A stretch of DNA of 64,000 nucleotides, taken from the NCBI RefSeq assembly GCF_011752565.1, contig NZ_VWXK01000015.1:1-64000 (forward strand). The letters run 5' to 3'. This document shows positions 40,678 to 49,500 of this stretch, one piece after another. The translations under genes and the position numbers were made by a program. Position 1 is the first letter of the stretch; each line of letters opens with the position of its first letter. Under the pieces are notes generated by a model. That model was not told where the DNA came from, did not search any database, and saw only the letters and a program-made list of their open reading frames with translations. This stretch comes from Pantoea sp. Ap-967. GTDB taxonomy: Bacteria; Pseudomonadota; Gammaproteobacteria; Pseudomonadales; Pseudomonadaceae.

Positions 40678-41904
40678 ATGCCAAGCGCCAGCCCGGCCCC
40701 TAGCGGCCTTCCCGCCCCCAATGAACGCAGCCTGCTCCAGCAATGGCTGGCGATCCTGTCCGTTGCCGTGGGCGCCTTCGCCCTGGTGACCAGCGAATTT
40801 CTGCCCGTCGGCGTGCTCAACGACGTCGCCAGCGACCTGGGCATCAGTGCCGGCCACGCCGGCTTGATGGTCACCCTGCCCGGCATCATGGCCGCCCTCG
40901 CCGCGCCGTTGCTGTCGGTGGGCATCGGCGCCATGGACCGCCGCTACCTGCTGGTGGGCCTGACGCTGATCATGATCCTCGCCAACGCCGTGGTGGCCTA
41001 TGCCAGCGACTTCAACCTGCTGTTGCTCGGCCGCGTGCTGCTGGGCATCAGCATCGGCGGCTTCTGGGCCACCGCCATCGCCCTGAGTGGCCGTCTTGCG
41101 CCCAAGGGCGTGGGCGTGGCCCAGGCGACGTCGATCATCATGGTCGGCGTGACCCTGGCCACCGTGCTCGGCGTGCCGGTCGGCACCTGGTTGAGCAACC
41201 TGATGGGCTGGCGCATGACCTTCCTGGTCACCGCCCTGGTAGGCGTGCCGGTGCTGCTGGCACAACTGTTCCTGCTGCCGCGGCTGGACCCGGACAAAGC
41301 CATCCGCATGCGTGACCTGCCGGCGCTGTTCATCAACCCGCAAGCGCGGGTTGGCCTGATCGCCGTGCTGCTGATTGGCCTGGCGCACTTTGCCGCCTAC
41401 ACCTACGTTGCGCCGTTCTTCAAGGAACGCTCCGGCTTCGATGGGCCGACCATCGGTTCGTTGCTGCTGCTCTACGGCATCGCCGGTGTCGCCGGCAACC
41501 TGTTCGCTGGTTTCGCCGCCAACCGCAGCGTGCGCCACACCCTGATGCTGGTTGCCCTGCTGATCGCCACCAGCACCGCGCTGTTCCCCTACTTCGCCAC
41601 TGGCATGACCGGCGCGGCCATGCTGATCGGTTTGTGGGGCTTCGCCTTCGGCGCCTTCCCGGCCTGCTCCAGCATCTGGATGTTCGTGGTGGCACCGAAG
41701 GAAGTGGAACGCGGCATGCCACTGTTCGTGGCGATGTTCCAGGTAATCATTGCCCTGGGCTCGTTCTTCGGCGGGCGCATCGTCGACCAGATGGGCAGCT
41801 CGGTGCTGCTGAGCCTGGCCACGGCGCTGGTGGGCTGTGGCTTCGTCACCGTGCTGGTGCTGGGGCGCAACGTCAGCAACCGCCTGGCGGTGCAGCCAGG
41901 CTGA
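40678..41904 (+). CDS. MFS transporter (DHA1/AraJ-like efflux type)
   Basis: A 408-residue protein with 12 membrane helices: WLAILSVAVGAFALVTSEFLPVGVLNDVASDLGISAGHAGLMVTLPGIMAALAAPLLSVG (the TSEFLP and antiporter-type first helices), AMDRRYLLVGLTLIMI, LGRVLLGISIGGFWATAIALSGRL, and VGVTLATVLGVPVGTWLSNLMGWR (motif C, antiporter hallmark). It is expected to export a small hydrophobic compound, sugar or drug. The ATG at 40678 follows a weak site; upstream TTG 40663 is less likely. It is a single gene convergent with the DUF3833 lipoprotein (7-bp gap). Confidence 0.87.
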   Translation: MPSASPAPSGLPAPNERSLLQQWLAILSVAVGAFALVTSEFLPVGVLNDVASDLGISAGHAGLMVTLPGIMAALAAPLLSVGIGAMDRRYLLVGLTLIMILANAVVAYASDFNLLLLGRVLLGISIGGFWATAIALSGRLAPKGVGVAQATSIIMVGVTLATVLGVPVGTWLSNLMGWRMTFLVTALVGVPVLLAQLFLLPRLDPDKAIRMRDLPALFINPQARVGLIAVLLIGLAHFAAYTYVAPFFKERSGFDGPTIGSLLLLYGIAGVAGNLFAGFAANRSVRHTLMLVALLIATSTALFPYFATGMTGAAMLIGLWGFAFGAFPACSSIWMFVVAPKEVERGMPLFVAMFQVIIALGSFFGGRIVDQMGSSVLLSLATALVGCGFVTVLVLGRNVSNRLAVQPG

Positions 41905-41911
41905 TGCCGGC

Positions 41912-42433
41912 CTAGGGCATGCGGCGGAAGAACAGGGTGATTTGCCCAACTTCCACGCCCAGCTTGCTCATGCGCGTGCGGTTGATCAGGGTGTCCTCGT
42001 CCATCAGGTACATCCAGTCGTCCATGTCCATGGCCCAGTGCCGGCCATCGACCGGCAAATCCAGCTGGTAGCGCCAGCGCAAGGCGTTACCGGCCACTTC
42101 CCCCTCGGCCTCGCCCAGTACATCGCCGGCGGTTCCGCGCCAGCGGCCCGGGCCGTTGGGGGTGAGTGTCCAGATGCGCTGTTGGCGGGTGCCGTCGCTG
42201 TACACGAAGCGCTCGTCGAGAATCAGCCGCTCACCTTCACGGCGGCTGTCGATGCGCACCGTAAAGCGCTTGACCACCTCCCCCGAACGTTTCTGGAACA
42301 TGCCCCAGGCCTGCACCGGCTGGGAGAAGAACGCCACCAGGTCCAGGCGCGGCTGCTCCTGGGCGTAGTGCTCCACGCCAACCTTGCAACTGCCCAACAG
42401 CAGGCAGGCGATCAACAGCAGTGGCTTGTACAT
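41912..42433 (-). CDS. DUF3833-family lipoprotein
   Basis: A 173-residue protein with a lipoprotein signal peptide (MYKPLLLIACLLLGSC-K; LLGSC lipobox, acylated Cys16). The mature domain (VFSQPVQAWGMFQKRSGEVVKRFTV..., ERFVYSDGTRQQRIWTL..., YQLDLPVDGRHWAMDMDDWMYLMDEDTLINRTRMSKLGVEVGQITLFFRR) matches the DUF3833 family, a lipocalin-like beta barrel of unknown function. It is downstream of the chalcone-isomerase-like gene (12 bp) and co-oriented, as I recall from other pseudomonads. Surface or outer-membrane location is inferred. Confidence 0.88.
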   Translation of the reverse strand: MYKPLLLIACLLLGSCKVGVEHYAQEQPRLDLVAFFSQPVQAWGMFQKRSGEVVKRFTVRIDSRREGERLILDERFVYSDGTRQQRIWTLTPNGPGRWRGTAGDVLGEAEGEVAGNALRWRYQLDLPVDGRHWAMDMDDWMYLMDEDTLINRTRMSKLGVEVGQITLFFRRMP

Positions 42434-42445
42434 GGGTCAGCCTCC

Positions 42446-43030
42446 TCATTCGCGCCCGGCAGCGCCGAGCAACTGCTCGCGCAACTGGCCATCGCGGGCG
42501 CGGGCGTCCAGCCAGATGGCGAAGAACGCCCGGGCGAAGGCCGGGTCGTGCACTTCCAGGCGCAGCTGGTCATCGACATAGAAACGGCAGCCCTGGCCCG
42601 GTAGGTACAGGCCGGTGATGCGCATGCCCGGGCGTACATCGACGAAGGCTGCAGCCATGGCCGACGTCCAGCGCTCGCGGGTGTCGGCGGCAAGCGGGGC
42701 GTTGGCCAGGCGTTGTATTTCATCGATGCTGGCCTGCACCAGGGTGTTCCTCGACAGCGACCGGTGGTAGCTCAGCTCCAGGGCAAAGGGCGTATCCCAG
42801 TTCCACGTGGCCCCGCTACGCCACAGCCGGGCGGTATACAGGCGCAGGCCAAACCAGCTGAAATCACCGCTGCCCGCCAGCTGCGCGGCGGGCAGTGCCG
42901 AGCGCCAGCTCGCCGGTGCTGCCTGGGCCGGGGCCAGGAGCGTGGCCACCGCGAGCAGGCTGATGAACAGGGTTCTGATGGCCACAGGCGCGTTACCGGC
43001 AACGGAATAGTTGTACAAGAATAGTTTCAC
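42446..43030 (-). CDS. Chalcone-isomerase-like exported protein
   Basis: A 194-residue protein with an N-terminal hydrophobic segment (TLFISLLAVATLLAPAQA-A, about 20-37). The domain matches bacterial chalcone isomerase-like proteins: WRSALPAAQLAGSGDFSWFGLRLYTARLWRSG, FALELSYHRSLSRNTLVQASIDEIQRL, RPGMRITGLYLPGQGCRFYVDDQLRLEV, and FFAIWLDAR. Such proteins are not true flavonoid enzymes; a fatty-acid-binding or lipid role has been suggested for the fold. The GTG at 43030 has an AGGAA site; an internal GTG at 42985 could instead start just before the signal peptide. It forms a two-gene unit with the DUF3833 lipoprotein. Confidence 0.82.
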   Translation of the reverse strand: MKLFLYNYSVAGNAPVAIRTLFISLLAVATLLAPAQAAPASWRSALPAAQLAGSGDFSWFGLRLYTARLWRSGATWNWDTPFALELSYHRSLSRNTLVQASIDEIQRLANAPLAADTRERWTSAMAAAFVDVRPGMRITGLYLPGQGCRFYVDDQLRLEVHDPAFARAFFAIWLDARARDGQLREQLLGAAGRE

Positions 43031-43132
43031 GTACAGGTTCCTGCAGGGTTTGCTTGGAACTTATCCAGACGTGCAGCTCCCTAACCTTGTGCGACAAGCC
43101 CATGGCTACCTAAAAGGAAGGTTCGATCAATC

Positions 43133-43381
43133 ATGAAGCGTGAACAAATCGAAGGCGTTGCAGAGAAAGTGGCGGGCAAGGCGCAGAGCGCGGCCGGCCA
43201 ATGGCTGGACGATCCGCAGCTGGAAGCTGAGGGTGATGCGCGGCAGGTGTCGGGGCAGATCACCAAAAGCTACGGTGATGCGCTGGATAACGTGTCGGCG
43301 TTCGTCAGGGAAAAACCGCTGACGTCGCTGGCGGTGGCCGCCGGGTTGACGCTGCTGGTCAGCCGCTTGCTGCGGCGCTGA
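43133..43381 (+). CDS. CsbD-like stress protein with C-terminal membrane helix
   Basis: An 82-residue protein. The first part fits the CsbD family (QIEGVAEKVAGKAQSAAGQWLDDPQLEAEGDARQVSGQITKSYGDAL), an amphipathic helical repeat seen in general-stress proteins. The tail (PLTSLAVAAGLTLLVSRLLRR) is a short membrane anchor with terminal arginines, like the DUF883/ElaB ribosome-associated family. The ATG at 43133 has a good AGGAAGG site. It is a single gene, with a terminator and a REP pair just after it, convergent with the TPS exoprotein. Confidence 0.85.
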   Translation: MKREQIEGVAEKVAGKAQSAAGQWLDDPQLEAEGDARQVSGQITKSYGDALDNVSAFVREKPLTSLAVAAGLTLLVSRLLRR

Positions 43382-43391
43382 CCGCAAAAGC

Positions 43392-43459
43392 ATCGCGAGC
43401 TGCGCTCGCTCCTACCAAGGCCTGCGGAAATCCCGTAGGAGCGAGCGCCAGCTCGCGAT
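43392..43459. repeat. Inverted REP pair (short form)
   Basis: ATCGCGAGCTGCGCTCGCTCC pairs with GGAGCGAGCGCCAGCTCGCGA, differing by one inserted base, with a 20-nt loop. It is between the csbD stop and the terminator. Confidence 0.88.
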
Positions 43460-43470
43460 CAATCTCAGGC

Positions 43471-43507
43471 AAAAAAAAGGCCGCCGGGCAAAACCCGGCG
43501 GCCTTTT
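43471..43507. terminator. Bidirectional Rho-independent terminator
   Basis: GGCCGCCGGG (43479-43488), loop CAAAA, CCCGGCGGCC (43494-43503), flanked by an A8 tract upstream and TTTT downstream. It ends the tpsA transcript (minus strand; A8 gives the U-tract) and the csbD transcript. Confidence 0.93.
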
Positions 43508-43525
43508 CATCTACAGCATGCTGGC

Positions 43526-46500
43526 TTACTTGTTGTAAGTCATCACGCCATCTTCACCGTCCACGAAGCCGTTGAACGGGGTAACCTGGCTCGCATTGAG
43601 CAGGCCCACGTCAAACAGGTTCTGTGGCCCGGTGGCCTGAACCACCGCTGGCTGCAGCAGCGCTTCCATGAAGCGACGGCTTTCGGCCAGGCTACCACCG
43701 ATCACGCGGCTGCCGAGGTCGACTTGCGACGAGTCGTTCACGTCGCCCATCAGCGCCTTGATCAGCGTGGCGTTGCCGTTGTCGGCCTTCACCGACACCT
43801 GCCAGGCACGTACGTTGGCCACGCCCGGCATGTTGTCCAGCACCTGCGGCGCGACGAACACCACCTTGCCACCGCCGGCGGCGTTGGAGGTTTGCACCGA
43901 GGCCACCTGGATGGTCTTGCCACCCTGGTAGCTGACGGTACCGGTGTCGGTGCGGGTGGTGCTGGTTGGCGCCATCACCACGTCGCCCGTGCCGGTGACG
44001 CTGACATTGCCACGGCCGCTGGTGTTGATGTCGGCGTTCTGCTGGATGTTGGCAGCGCTCAGGGTGATGTTGCCCGCCCCGCCGTTGCTCACCGTGCCGT
44101 TGACGTTCAGGTCGCCAGCCGCCGCCAGGGTGATGTCACCCTGGGCGACGCTCAGCGACGACAGGTTCAGTGCCGAAGCCGAGGTACTGTTGAGGTTGAC
44201 ACCGCCGTTGCCGCCGTTGCCTGCCAGGTTCTGCACGTTGACGTCCAGGGCGTTGCCGCGCTGGCCAAGGCCGTTGGCCGCCACCAGGTTGGCGCTCTGC
44301 GCGTTGATGTTGCTCTGCGCATTGCCATTGGCGTCGACGATGGCGCCGGCGCTGGCGGTCAGGTTGACGGTGTGGCCGCTGGCATTGACCACGTCCACGC
44401 CGAGGTTGCCGCTGGTGCTGGTGACCGCAACGTCGCCGTTGCCGCTGTTCACGGTCAGGCGGTTGAGGCCGTCGGCTTCATCCACGGTGACGTTACCGGC
44501 GGTGGCCTGGGCGTTGATGCTGTTGGCCTGGGTTTGCACGGCCATGCCGTTGCTGGCGGTCAGGTTCACGGCGTCGCCCTTGATGCGGGTGTTGCCGTTG
44601 CCATCGTCCAGCAGTGCACCGTTCTCGGTGGTCAGGGCCACGCTGCCGGTAGCGCTTACTGCGCCCACGGTGGCGTTGCCGTCGGCCACGGTCACGGCGA
44701 TGTTGCCGTTGCCAGTGCTGACGTTCTCCAGGGTCACCGCCTGGCTTTGGGCCAGGTTGATGTCGCCGCCCGTGGTGCTGGCCGACACGCTGTTGCCGTG
44801 CAGTTGCAGGGCACCTTGCGCGCCATTGCCCAGGCCGTTGGCCGCGTTCAACTCGATGCGCTCGGCACTGATGCCGGTGGCCTGGGCCACACGGGCCAGC
44901 AGGCGAGCGAGCAGGCTCGGTTGCTGGGTGACGATGGCGCCACCGGTGGAGCTCAGGGTGACGTTGCCGTTGTTGGCAGCGACGCTGTTCACGCCGATGT
45001 CGCCAGCGGCGGTGACGTTGACATTGCCATTGCTGGTGGTGATACGGCTCAGGGTGATGCCGTCATCTTCGGCCAGGGTGACGTCGCCGCTGGCGTTGCT
45101 TACCGTTGCGCTGTCCACTGCGGTGTGCAGGTTGACGCCGGTCTGCGCGGCCACGCTCAGGCTGGAGCCCTTGACCAGGCCGCCGTTGGCGGTGACCACC
45201 TTGCCGGTGGAGTCCAGGGCGATGCTGCTGCCCTGCAGTTGCTTGACGGTAATGTCCCCGGCGTTTACCGACACCAGGCCATTGGCCGCGGCGACGTTGT
45301 CGAGGGTGACGGCATCGGCCTCGTCGACCACGATCGAGCCGCTAGCGGCCGACGCGCTGAGGTTGTCGACAGCGGTGCGCAGTGCATCGTTGGTGCCGAT
45401 GTTGCCGCCGGCGGTGGCGATCAGCTGCTGGGCGCTGACGTTGCGCGCGGCGTTGCCTTGAACCTGGATGTCACCGGCGGTGGCATTGAGGGTCACCTTG
45501 CCGTTGCCGGTGGCGATCTGGTCGATCACCAGGTTGTTGCCAGCGCTGTAGTTCACATCGCCTTGGCCGATGACGCTGGCCTGGGTGCCGGCGTCCATGG
45601 TCAGGTCGTTGCCTGCCTTGGCCACCAGGTTGCCAGCGCCAGCCTGCACCAGCGCGTGCTGGTTCAGGTTGTTGCCTGCGGTGAGGGTGATGGTGCCGGT
45701 ACCGGTGCTCACCTGCTGCAGGTCGACGTTGCCGCCGGCGCTGTAGTCGATGTTGCCGGCATTGACCACGGTGCTGTCGGCCAGGGTGGTCAGGTTGCCG
45801 TTGGCGTGCGCAGTGAGGTTACCTGCTGCCGTCTGCACCAGGGCGTTCTGCACCAGGTTGCCGCCTGCGTTCAGGCTGATGTTGCCCGCTTCGGTGGTCA
45901 CCTGCTGCAGGCTGACGTTGCCGCCGGCGCTGTAGTCGATGTTGCCGGTGCCATCGACGGTGGTCGCGGCCAGGGTGGTCAGGTCGCCGGAGGCCTTGGC
46001 CACGATGTCGCCAGCAGCGGTGCGCACCTGGTCGTTCTGCACCAGGTTGCCGCCTGCGTTCAGGCTGATGTTGCCGGCGCCGGTGGTCACCTGCTGCAGG
46101 TCGACGTTGCCGCCGGCGCTGTAGTCGATGTTGCCGGTGCCATCGACGGTAGTCGAGGCCAGGGTGGTCAGGTCGCCGGTGGCCTTGGCCACGATGTCGC
46201 CTGCAGCGGTGCGCACCTGAGCGTTCTGCACCAGGTCGCCGCCTGCGTTCAGGCTGATGTTGCCGGCGCCGGTGGTCACCTGCTGCAGGCTGACGTTGCC
46301 GCCTGCGCTGTAGTCGATGTTGCCGGTGCCATCGACGGTGGTCGCGGCCAGGGTGGTCAGGTCGCCGGTGGCCTTGGCCACGATGTCGCCTGCAGCGGTG
46401 CGCACCAGGTCGTTCTGCACCAGGTCGCCGCCTGCGTTCAGGCTGATGTTGCCCGCTTCGGTCTGAACAGCTTCGTTCAGGGTCAGGTCGCCCTGCTCTG

Positions 46501-49500
46501 CCGTCAGCTCGATGTTGCCGGTGTCGGTGACGACAGTGCGCAGGTTGGCGTTGCCGCCCGCGTTGTAGGCCACGTTACCGGTGCCGGAAGAGCGGGCAGC
46601 GGTGCCAGCCAACATGTCGATGTCGCCACCGGCCTTGACCGCGATATCACCGTTGTCGGTGCTGATGTCGGCGTTCTGCTGAACGTTGCCACCTGCGCTC
46701 AGGCGCGCTGCGCCGTCGCCGTAGTTGTGCACGCGCTCGTTGACGGTCAGGTTGCCGGCCGTGGTGACTTCGATGTCGCCATCGGCGTTGTCCAGGCCAG
46801 TGATGCTGCGGTTGCCCAGGTTCGGGGTAACGCCGCCGATGACCAGGTCACCGTCCAGGTCGTTGACCTTGATGCTGCCGGTGTCGGTGTAGGCTTCCAG
46901 CTTGGCGACCTTGACGTCCAGGGCCTTGTCGTTGCCGATACCGTTGCCGGCGTACAGCGACAGGTTGGCGGCATCGATGTTGCTGGTGCCGTCGGTCTTG
47001 GCGTTGGTGATCTGGTTGCCGGCCACCAGGCTGACGGTGTCGCTGGCGCTGGTGTCGGTGCTGATGCTGCCGACGTTCAGGGAACCACCGGTGGTCACGG
47101 TGACGTTACCGTGGTCGGTTTCCAGGGTGCCGACGTTGAGGTCGTCGACCTCGGCCAGGTTGACTTCACCGCTGGCGGTGACATTGACGGTGTTGACCTG
47201 GGTGTCCAGGTGGCGGTTGGCGTTGCTGCCGGTGGCACCGACGCTGCCCGCTGCGTGGATGTTCAGGGTATCGGCGACGATCAGGGTGCTGTTGTCCTGG
47301 TCATCGTCCACCGCGCCGTCGGCCTCCAGGCTGACGGTGCCAGTACCGGCATCGACGCTGCCGACCACGATGGCACCACCGGCCTTGAGGTCGATGTTGC
47401 CGCTGGCGGTCTTGAGGTTACGCGCAGTCACCGCGTTCGCTTCACGCACGGTGATGTTGCCGGCGTTGGTGACTTCGGCGTTCAGCGTGTCGACTTCGCT
47501 GTCGAGGTCGATGGCGCCTGCGGCCTTGGCCACCAGGGTGCCGCCCTGCACGTTGCGCTCGACGGTGTTGCCATCGATGATCGCGCCGTTGGTGGCGGTC
47601 AGGCTGACGGTGTGGGTGTGGGTGCTGTCTTTGACCAGCTGGTCGATTTTCAGCGAACCGTCGGTGGTGACGCTGATGTCACCGGCGCCGGTGATGCCTT
47701 TCACCGCACCTTCGGTGCCGATGGTCAGCAGTGCACCGCCGTTGGCGTTGACGATGGCCACGCCACCAGTGCCGGCGTCGGCTGCAACGCGGTCGGTCTG
47801 GGTGTTGACCGCCTGCAGGGCACCGATGCCGTTGCCAGCGACCATTTTCAGATCTGGGGTCACCAGCACGCCGCCCTGGCCCAGGATGGCCTGGCCAGCC
47901 TTGAGGCTGATGGCAGTGTCGCTGGAGACGGTGCCGACCACGCCGACGTTGCCAGTGGCTTCGGCGACGATCTGCTTGCCGGTGGCAACGGTGATGTCGC
48001 CCAGGCCCAGGCTGCCGGTGGAGTTCAGGTACAGGCTGGAGTCGATGGTGCCGCCGTTGTTGATGTCCAGGCGGTTGGCAGTGATGCCCAGCGGCTTCTC
48101 GGCAGAGCTGTCGATCTGCTGGTTCAGGTTGTAGGCGGCCACGGCCTGCTTGCGCACCTGCAGGGCGGCGTCGCGGGCGGTGTTGGCCTTGAACACGGCC
48201 AGCTCGGCAGCGGCCTTGGAGGTGGCCGTGGTGTCACGGATGGCGGTGGTGGTGGCCAGGTTGGTGGCAGCGGTGTAGATCGCCGCGTTGGCCACGTCCA
48301 GGGTGTTGTTCAGCTCCACCAGCAGGTCTTGCTGCGGCGCCAGGCTGTAGCGCTCGTAGCTGTCCAGGGCCAGGGAGGCTGCGGACATCACCAGGTCGAC
48401 CACGGCGAAGGCGGCGTCGGCACCGGCGTCGCCGGAGAACGGCACGGCCTGGGCGGCACCGGCGATCACGGCAGCGGCGTTGCGCACCACGGTGGCGGCG
48501 TTCAGCGCGGTGTTCAGCGCATCGGCGGTGGCCGACATGCTGTCGACTTTTGCCGACTGGGCGTTGGCAGCCACTTCGGCCAGGCGCTGGCTGAGCTCGG
48601 CCAGGCTGTTCTGCAGGGTGGCCGAGGTCACCAGGGCCTCGTAGTCCTTCAGCTGCTGGATGAGGATGTTCAGCTGCAGCAACTTGGCGGCGGCCTCGGC
48701 ATCGCGTGCCGAGTATTCGGCAATGGCGGTGTCGCGGGTCAGCTCGGCGTTGTACTTGCTTGGGGTGCTGGCGGTGAGGCTGACGTTGTTGCCACGGATG
48801 TTCTGCGCGGTGCCGTTGCCGTCGAGGATCACACCGCCGGCCGAGGCCACGGTGACGTCGCCGGTGGCGCCGGCATCGAGCATGCCGATGGTGATGTTCG
48901 ACTGCGCCTGCAGGGTGATGTTGCCGCCGTCGGTTTTCAGGTTACCGGCGATGATCACGCCGTCGTAGCCCGGCACTTCGCTGCTGGATTTGGAGGTCGC
49001 GATCAGGGTGATGCTACCGCCACCTGGCAGGTAGATGGTGTCGTTCTGGTTGAGGAAGACGATGTTGCCCGAGGTGGCTTTGAGCACCAGCGAGCCGCCA
49101 TCCATGGTGATGGTGCCGCCGTTGTTGTCGAGCACGGTGATGGCGGTGGCAACGATGTTGATCGCGCTGGCGCCCTTGCCGGTCAGCGAGCTGGCGTCCA
49201 CGGCCACGGCGCCGGCGTTGGTGGCGGTGACGCCACCGGTGCCGCCTGCAGCGGACAGGAAGCTTACGTCCAGGGCCAGTTCGCCCTGTTGGCCGATGCC
49301 GTTCGGTGCGCTGATGTCCAGCGAGCGGGCGACGACGTTGGCGGCGCTGGTGCTGGTACGGCCGTCTTCGATGCTGCCACCGGCAGCGATCTTGACGTTG
49401 TTGCCACCGGCATCGACGTTGCCCAGCTTGATGCTGCCATCGGCTTCGATCTGGATATCGCTGCCGCTGCCGCCGCTGGTGATCTGCTTGAGCGAGATCA

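Noticed and set aside
45512..46456. CRISPR-like array
   Set aside because: The repeats are 189 bp, in frame and encode 63-residue beta-helix units, with no unique spacers.
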